DNA of 38,748 bases from Rhodospirillales bacterium (GTDB lineage Bacteria > Pseudomonadota > Alphaproteobacteria > Rhodospirillales > Casp-alpha2). Below, in pieces: positions 34,183 through 38,748 of this stretch (positions within the stretch are counted from its first letter, which is position 1; each line of letters begins with the position of its first letter). The stretch lies in assembly GCA_013203595.1 (NCBI GenBank), contig JABMNT010000159.1:1-38748 (forward strand). The letters run 5' to 3'. The notes under the pieces are model-generated. The model was not told the DNA's origin, did not search any database, and saw only the letters and a list, made by a program, of their open reading frames with translations. A program made the translations under genes and the position numbers.

Positions 34183-35199
34183 GTGCGGTTTATCATGCTT
34201 TTTTTGGCCATTGCTCCGGCGATGGTGTGGCTGCATTATTTTTGGGAACGCGGTTCGTTCCGGGTTTATTATGAGTCACTGCTGACGGCACTTGCGATCG
34301 GGGCCGTCGTCGCCTTCCCGGCAGCGGCTGTCGCGCTGTTTACAATGGGGACAATGAATGCGGGCGGTGACATCCATCTTCAGGCCCTGGCGAATGCATT
34401 TCTGGGCGCATCCATTCCGGAAGAAATTGCAAAGTTTTGCGGTATTTTCATCTGCCTGTATCGCGGCAGGAATGAACTGCGCCGTCCCTACGACATTGTG
34501 GTCATTGGCGTTGCCGTCTCCGTTGGTTTTGCCGCCCTGGAAAATATGTTTTATATTGGCGATTCCGAAAACTGGAGGGCAACGGCTTTCCTGCGCAGTT
34601 TAACCGCTGTTCCGGGACACGCCTTTACCGGCGCAATTATGGGCACCCTTATCGCAATCTCGCGGATAAGGTCAGGGTCGCGGACATTTCTTATCCTTGC
34701 CCTGTGCCTGCCGGTTATATTGCACGGCCTCTATGACTACCTGGTTTTTCTTGAACAGATCATACGCTCCCGACACATCACGGCGCTGTTCTGGATGGCG
34801 GAACTGGCACAACTGGCCTTTATTCTGGTCGTCAGTGGTGAGGGTATTCTGAGCCTGAAAATCTCCGCCCGTATCCTCAATAGCCCTCTGAAATTCGAAT
34901 CCGCCCCCTACCCGGATTTATCGCCGTTGTTTTTGAAAAAATGGCAGAAAGCGGACCGACTGAGGTATTGGCTGTGGTTTCTTTTATCCCTGGTCATGAT
35001 AGCGGCCGGCCTGCTTCTCGGGCTTTACCTGATATTGAGCGCAGAAGACTATGGCAGCCTGATTTTTGAATTCGGTGAAACCAGAAATATCCCGCGCCTG
35101 TTTCTCGGGCTTGGATTGTGCATATTCTTGGGATTTCATGGCTTTACGTTCTTCAGACATGGCCGCAGTCAAAAGCGGTTAAACAGCAAAATCAGATAG
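34183..35199 (+). CDS. PrsW family glutamic-type intramembrane protease
   Basis: A 338-residue multi-pass membrane protein of the PrsW family, relatives of the CPBP/Abi proteases. The active-site motifs are visible: EEIAKF (Glu80, Glu81, Lys84), ALEN (Glu120), GHAFTG (His146) and HGLYDY (His181, Asp185). PrsW in Bacillus subtilis cuts the anti-sigma factor RsiW; the substrate here is unknown and no sigma/anti-sigma pair is nearby. It follows the DUF2628 gene closely and is probably co-expressed with it. It starts at GTG 34183 (or ATG 34195), and its stop overlaps the convergent amidase gene by eight bases. Confidence 0.88.
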   Translation: MRFIMLFLAIAPAMVWLHYFWERGSFRVYYESLLTALAIGAVVAFPAAAVALFTMGTMNAGGDIHLQALANAFLGASIPEEIAKFCGIFICLYRGRNELRRPYDIVVIGVAVSVGFAALENMFYIGDSENWRATAFLRSLTAVPGHAFTGAIMGTLIAISRIRSGSRTFLILALCLPVILHGLYDYLVFLEQIIRSRHITALFWMAELAQLAFILVVSGEGILSLKISARILNSPLKFESAPYPDLSPLFLKKWQKADRLRYWLWFLLSLVMIAAGLLLGLYLILSAEDYGSLIFEFGETRNIPRLFLGLGLCIFLGFHGFTFFRHGRSQKRLNSKIR

Positions 35200-36523
35200 C
35201 CAGCAACCGTTTCGCCACCCGAAACAAGTCAGCGTCCCCGCCCCTGCGACCGATCAGCTGGACGCCGATGGGCATCCCGTTGGGGCCTGTCATCAGCGGC
35301 AGCGACAATGTGGGCACGCCGATCAGCGTCCACATGCGCTGGAAGATGGCGTTGCCGGTGGACGCGAGCCCCAGGGGCGCTTCACCGGTGGCCGATGCGG
35401 TGATCATGGCGTCGTAATGACCCAGCAACTGGTCAACAGCATGATTGAGCGATCCGGCCAGTTCCGCTGCTTCCATATAGGCCCCCGCCGTTATCTGGCG
35501 GCCGGCTTCAATGCGTTCACTGGTTTCCGCCATCAGCTGATCGTGGTAATCCAGATAATAGGATGCCAGATTGTGCCACAGACTGACATCCATGACCGTG
35601 CCATGGGCGTCGACGGCACGGTCGAAAATGCCGGCCAGTTCGACGTCGTGCACCTGCTCGCCCAGACCGTCCAGATAGTGCGCCATCACCGGCGCCAGGT
35701 AACTTTCCGCTTCGGCCCAGGGCGGGCCTTTGACAAAGGCCAGCTTGAGCGCTGCGGGTTCCGGTTGTTCGGCCACAGCTTGGCTCAGCCGGGCCCCGCA
35801 ATGACCGCGCATATCGAAGTCGGCGGCGTCATAGACCATCAGCACATCGGCAATCAGCGCCAGATCATCCAGGCTGTTGGCGTAAACCCCCAGATGATCG
35901 AGCGGGCGCGAGATCACAAACACGCCTTTGCGCGAGATCCGCCCGTAGCTCGGTTTGTAGCCGTAGACCCCGCAATAGGACGCCGGGCGCAGCATCGAGC
36001 CGCCGGTCTGCGAGCCCAGCGCCAGCGGCACCATATGATCAGCTACCGCCGCCGCCGAACCCGACGACGAGCCACCGGGCGTGCGGGCCGGATCGTGCGG
36101 GTTGGTGGTGCCGCGCTGGCCGTTGAGGGCAAACTCGGTGGTGATGGTTTTACCCAGGATCACCGCACCGGCCCGGCGCAGCAGCGAGACCACGGTCGCA
36201 TCATTGGCCGGCCGCCGCCCGCGAAAATGCGCCGAGCCGCATTCGGTGGGCAGATCGGCGGTGTCGATAATATCCTTGAGCCCGACCGGAACCCCATGCA
36301 AAGGCCCCAGTGCCGCCCCCCCGGCGACTGCGGCATCGGCGGCCCTGGCCTCTGCCAGCGCCAGGTTGCGGTCCAGATGAGCCCAGGCTTTAACCACCGG
36401 CTCGCGCGCCTCGATCCGTTCCAGACAGGCCCGGACAAGCTGCTCGGACGTGGTTTCACCAGCCGCAATCGCCGCCGCCATGGCGGTTGCCAACATCTGA
36501 TTCAGGGTGTCTGTCTCGGCCAT
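35192..36523 (-). CDS. Amidase signature family enzyme
   Basis: A 443-residue hydrolase of the amidase-signature family (GatA-like). The Ser-cisSer-Lys machinery is present: Lys83 in VPVGLKDIID, the GGSSSGSAAAV loop at 150-160, and nucleophile Ser176 in LGSQTGGSML. The ATG at 36523 follows GGAG eight bases upstream; the open frame reaches 36550. No GatB or GatC is adjacent, so this is a stand-alone amidase acting on small amides rather than the tRNA amidotransferase. It is divergent from a thioesterase gene. Confidence 0.92.
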   Translation of the reverse strand: MAETDTLNQMLATAMAAAIAAGETTSEQLVRACLERIEAREPVVKAWAHLDRNLALAEARAADAAVAGGAALGPLHGVPVGLKDIIDTADLPTECGSAHFRGRRPANDATVVSLLRRAGAVILGKTITTEFALNGQRGTTNPHDPARTPGGSSSGSAAAVADHMVPLALGSQTGGSMLRPASYCGVYGYKPSYGRISRKGVFVISRPLDHLGVYANSLDDLALIADVLMVYDAADFDMRGHCGARLSQAVAEQPEPAALKLAFVKGPPWAEAESYLAPVMAHYLDGLGEQVHDVELAGIFDRAVDAHGTVMDVSLWHNLASYYLDYHDQLMAETSERIEAGRQITAGAYMEAAELAGSLNHAVDQLLGHYDAMITASATGEAPLGLASTGNAIFQRMWTLIGVPTLSLPLMTGPNGMPIGVQLIGRRGGDADLFRVAKRLLAI

Positions 36524-36545
36524 GGGGCTGTCTCCGTTGTTCGGT

Positions 36546-36565
36546 TGCAATTGCTGTCAATTGCA
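36546..36565. promoter_or_regulatory. Inverted repeat operator candidate between amidase and thioesterase genes
   Basis: TGCAATTG (36546-36553) and CAATTGCA (36558-36565) are perfect inverted copies separated by CTGT, in the 57-base divergent gap. One regulator dimer bound here could control both genes. The regulator is not encoded nearby. Confidence 0.6.
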
Positions 36566-36580
36566 GGCAAAACAAGTGCC

Positions 36581-37048
36581 ATGGAAAACGATACACTTGA
36601 TTTGAAGGACCGGACAAGTTTTCGGTTCTGGACGCCGGTCACCATCCGCTTTTCGGATCAGGACCCGCTGGGACATGTGAACAACGTCGCCTATGCGGCC
36701 TATATCGAGGCGGCGCGGACGATGTTTCTGGGTGGCCTGCTGGACCCCACGGCAAACGCCGGGATCGACTTCATTCTGGCCCGTGTGGTCATCGATTATA
36801 TCAAAGAATCCCATTATCCGGGCACCGTCGATGTGGGCGGGCGGGTGCTCAAACTCGGCACCAAGTCGATCACCACCGGCTACGGGGTGTTTGCCGGTGA
36901 TGCCTGTGTGGCGACCAGCGAAAGTGTCAATGTGTTCTTTTCAACAAAAGAGCGCAAAACCGTTGCCATCCCGGACCAGGTGCGGGCCAACCTGGAAGCT
37001 GATCCCATGCAGGAGCACAATACCCGCGGATACGTGCGCGGCTATTAG
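36581..37048 (+). CDS. Hot-dog fold acyl-CoA thioesterase (YbgC/FadM-like)
   Basis: A 155-residue thioesterase of the 4-hydroxybenzoyl-CoA thioesterase/YbgC type. The active-site region reads RFSDQDPLGHVNNVAYAAYIE, with the catalytic Asp and the HVNN motif. It would release CoA from short or aromatic acyl-CoAs. The open frame continues far upstream on the antisense of the amidase gene, but the ATG at 36581 gives the standard N-terminus. The hydroxyacid dehydrogenase gene follows after 16 bases, so they form an operon. Confidence 0.92.
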   Translation: MENDTLDLKDRTSFRFWTPVTIRFSDQDPLGHVNNVAYAAYIEAARTMFLGGLLDPTANAGIDFILARVVIDYIKESHYPGTVDVGGRVLKLGTKSITTGYGVFAGDACVATSESVNVFFSTKERKTVAIPDQVRANLEADPMQEHNTRGYVRGY

Positions 37049-37064
37049 CAGGAGTTTAAGTATT

Positions 37065-38066
37065 ATGACAAAACTAAAATCAGCACTTTTTCACAACTAT
37101 CCGGCGGTCGACGGCATTGTTTACCCACCGGCGACCCTCGCTAAAATCGCCACGCTGACGGATTTTTATCCCGAACGCATCGATGCCGGCAATTTTGATG
37201 CCCATGCCGAGCAGCTGGCCGGGGTCGAGGTAATTTTTGCCACCTGGGGCCTGTTCGCCTTCGAAGATAAACACTTCAAGGCTATGCCCAACCTGAAGGC
37301 GGTGTTTTACGCCGCCGGCAACGTCAAGGCCTTTGCCCAGCCGCTGATCGACCACGACGTCATTCTGGTCAGTGCCTGGCAGGCCAATGCCATTCCGGTC
37401 GCCGAAATGTGCCTGTCGCAGATTTTGCTGTCGTTGCGCGGCTATTTCCGCTGTGTCCGCCAGTACAAAGCGACCAGGGATCTGAACACCAAGGCCTACC
37501 CCCGGCCCGGCGTCAATGGAGAAACCATCGGTATGCTGGGTATGGGCAAGATCGGCACCTGCACGCGGCACCTGCTCCGCGACTACCCGCTCAAGGTGAT
37601 TGCCTATGATCCGTTCCTGAGCGAGGAGCGGGCGGCGGAACTGGACGTGGAAAAAGTCTCCATGCAGGCTGTGTTCGAGCGTTCTGCCGTGGTCTGTAAC
37701 CACATCCCCGACATCGAGAGCACCCGCGGCGTCCTCAATGCCGGCCATTTCGACGCCATGCGCGACGGCGCCACCTTCATCAACACCGGGCGCGGCGCCC
37801 AGGTGGTCGAGGACGACCTGATCCGCATACTCACCGCCAGGCCCGACCTGACCGCCCTGCTCGACGTCACCATGCCCGAGCCACCAGCGGAAAATTCGCC
37901 GTTCTGGCAATTGCCAAACGTCATCAACAGCCCGCATATCGGCGGCACTACCGGTGACGAGGTGATCCGGCTTTCCGATCTGGTGATCGCGGAGTTCGAG
38001 CGCTGGTCAGAGGGCCAGCCCCTGCATTATCAGGTCACCGCCAAAGTGTTCGAGACTATGGGCTGA
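37065..38066 (+). CDS. D-isomer specific 2-hydroxyacid dehydrogenase
   Basis: A 333-residue NAD(P)-dependent dehydrogenase. The Rossmann motif is GMLGMGKIGTCTRHL, with NTGRGAQVVEDDL holding the catalytic Arg, a Glu in TMPEPP, and the catalytic His in SPHIGGTTGDEV. It is clearly distinct from the SlcC-like enzyme at 21823-22764. AGGAG lies about ten bases before the ATG at 37065. Substrate is unknown; glyoxylate/hydroxypyruvate-type or sugar-acid substrates are usual. Its stop codon directly abuts the stop of the convergent MmgE/PrpD gene. Confidence 0.92.
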   Translation: MTKLKSALFHNYPAVDGIVYPPATLAKIATLTDFYPERIDAGNFDAHAEQLAGVEVIFATWGLFAFEDKHFKAMPNLKAVFYAAGNVKAFAQPLIDHDVILVSAWQANAIPVAEMCLSQILLSLRGYFRCVRQYKATRDLNTKAYPRPGVNGETIGMLGMGKIGTCTRHLLRDYPLKVIAYDPFLSEERAAELDVEKVSMQAVFERSAVVCNHIPDIESTRGVLNAGHFDAMRDGATFINTGRGAQVVEDDLIRILTARPDLTALLDVTMPEPPAENSPFWQLPNVINSPHIGGTTGDEVIRLSDLVIAEFERWSEGQPLHYQVTAKVFETMG

Positions 38067-38748
38067 TTATAAAATCCAGGCGGCCTCTTTATCCATCGCC
38101 CAGACCCGGGCGATAAGTGCGGTTTGCGCCTGATCGTCGAGAACCACGCCGGCCAGTTCCCTGAACTTGTCTTCCAGTTCCTGATCGGTGAGCGGACTGT
38201 CCGGGTCGCCACGGCGGGTTGGGGCATGGAAATCAAATTGCCGGCCATCGATCATCTCGATGGTCACCGTGGCCGAGCGATGCTTGGGGAAAGCCGCTTC
38301 GGCGTCGGCGCCGACAACCACCTCAACCTTGGCCATCAGGGCCCGCAGCGCCGCATCATCCAGCCAGGCATCGGTGAAGGCGGCAAGCCGCACACTGCCC
38401 TCAAGGGCAGCCATGGCCGCCACATAGGGCAGGCTGAACTTTGCCTCGTAAGGGGTTTTCGGGTCCGCATTGCCGCAGACTTCCCTGGCCTTTGCATAAC
38501 TCGACACGTGAATCTTTTTGACCGTATCCGCCGACAGCTCAACCTGTTTGCGGATTTCCAGTACCGCATCGATGCCGGCAAAGGCATGGCCGCAGCAGCA
38601 GTGGTTCTTCTGGGTCATCCGGGTAATGGTGTAATCATCGCTGCCCAGCGGCGCAAAGGCCGCCTGCCAGTCGACATCGCGGCTCATGGCATTGCCGAAA
38701 CCGCGTTCGCCTTCCAGCATATTGTCGGCCCCGGTCACCCCCGCCGCC
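38067..38748 (-). CDS. MmgE/PrpD family protein (C-terminal part; 5' end outside window)
   Basis: At least 227 residues of a protein of the MmgE/PrpD family, which includes 2-methylcitrate dehydratase and cis-aconitate decarboxylase. The reading frame is open to the window edge, so the N-terminus is missing. The segment KNHCCCGHAFAGIDAVLEI corresponds to the conserved Cys/His region of the C-terminal domain, and DGRQFDFHAPTRRGDPDSPLTDQELEDKFREL is the usual end of the second domain. There is no methylcitrate synthase nearby, so many catabolic substrates are possible. Confidence 0.88.
   Translation of the reverse strand, partial: AAGVTGADNMLEGERGFGNAMSRDVDWQAAFAPLGSDDYTITRMTQKNHCCCGHAFAGIDAVLEIRKQVELSADTVKKIHVSSYAKAREVCGNADPKTPYEAKFSLPYVAAMAALEGSVRLAAFTDAWLDDAALRALMAKVEVVVGADAEAAFPKHRSATVTIEMIDGRQFDFHAPTRRGDPDSPLTDQELEDKFRELAGVVLDDQAQTALIARVWAMDKEAAWIL

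Noticed and set aside
35417-36580. Very long N-terminal extension of the thioesterase frame
   Set aside because: The extension lies antisense to the amidase gene, and the thioesterase family starts at the ATG 36581.
1-38748. tRNA, rRNA, CRISPR array, insertion sequence, prophage or toxin-antitoxin pair
   Set aside because: None was recognised on either strand by reading; short structured RNAs could still be missed without a covariance-model search.

Overview
The window looks like chromosomal DNA of an alphaproteobacterium. The evidence is a complete bacterial squalene-hopene pathway of the HpnC/HpnD/HpnE type, a DUF2849–cysI–DUF934 sulfite-reductase block of the kind seen in Alphaproteobacteria, GC-rich coding sequence, and many GTG/TTG starts. 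No rRNA, tRNA, CRISPR array, insertion sequence or phage gene was recognised. Genus cannot be fixed by reading alone.

Layout. 1-402: 3' end of glutamine synthetase (glnA) followed by a strong terminator. 736-3245: a LysE/RhtB-type exporter and, converging on it, an orphan Cache-HAMP histidine kinase. 3495-8515: a co-directional run (Gfo/Idh/MocA dehydrogenase, small cupin, TIM-barrel isomerase/epimerase, atypical SDR, PhyH-type dioxygenase, EamA/DMT transporter) that looks like a catabolic or modification module for a sugar- or cyclitol-like compound. 8549-9301: a nucleotidyltransferase sitting downstream of hpnA.

9401-20370 is the core of the window, the hopanoid locus. hpnA reads leftward; ispH-hpnH read rightward; hpnM-hpnC-hpnB-hpnD-hpnE-shc-hpnG form a tightly packed leftward operon with overlapping GTGA junctions, preceded by a good sigma70-like promoter. 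Together these make squalene from farnesyl diphosphate (HpnD, HpnC, HpnE), cyclise it (Shc), add adenosine (HpnH), remove adenine (HpnG), and include the associated HpnA, HpnB and HpnM proteins. IspH supplies IPP/DMAPP upstream of the pathway. Later tailoring genes (hpnO, hpnI/J/K, hpnP) and hpnN are not in this window.

20531-21697: a PotD-like binding protein without its ABC partners. 21823-25595: a probable C3-sulfonate module, with a SlcC-like dehydrogenase divergent from a GntR regulator, ComD/ComE-like sulfopyruvate decarboxylase subunits, and a TauE/SafE-type exporter. 25670-29189: a second Gfo/Idh/MocA protein, a DUF1993 protein and a MscS-type channel. 29377-31900: DUF2849-cysI-DUF934 (assimilatory sulfite reduction) behind an AT-rich promoter region, divergent from an ACR3 arsenite exporter (32150-33220). 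33371-35199: a two-gene membrane module (DUF2628 protein and PrsW-like intramembrane protease). 35192-38748: an amidase, a hot-dog thioesterase, a D-2-hydroxyacid dehydrogenase and the C-terminal part of a MmgE/PrpD-family protein, with a clear inverted repeat in the amidase/thioesterase divergent promoter region.

No striking unknown defence or mobile system was seen. The most interesting leads are an EamA transporter with no canonical start codon, the DUF2628-PrsW pair, the sulfonate module lacking a nearby Xsc or sulfolyase, the nucleotidyltransferase next to hpnA, and two operator-like palindromes.
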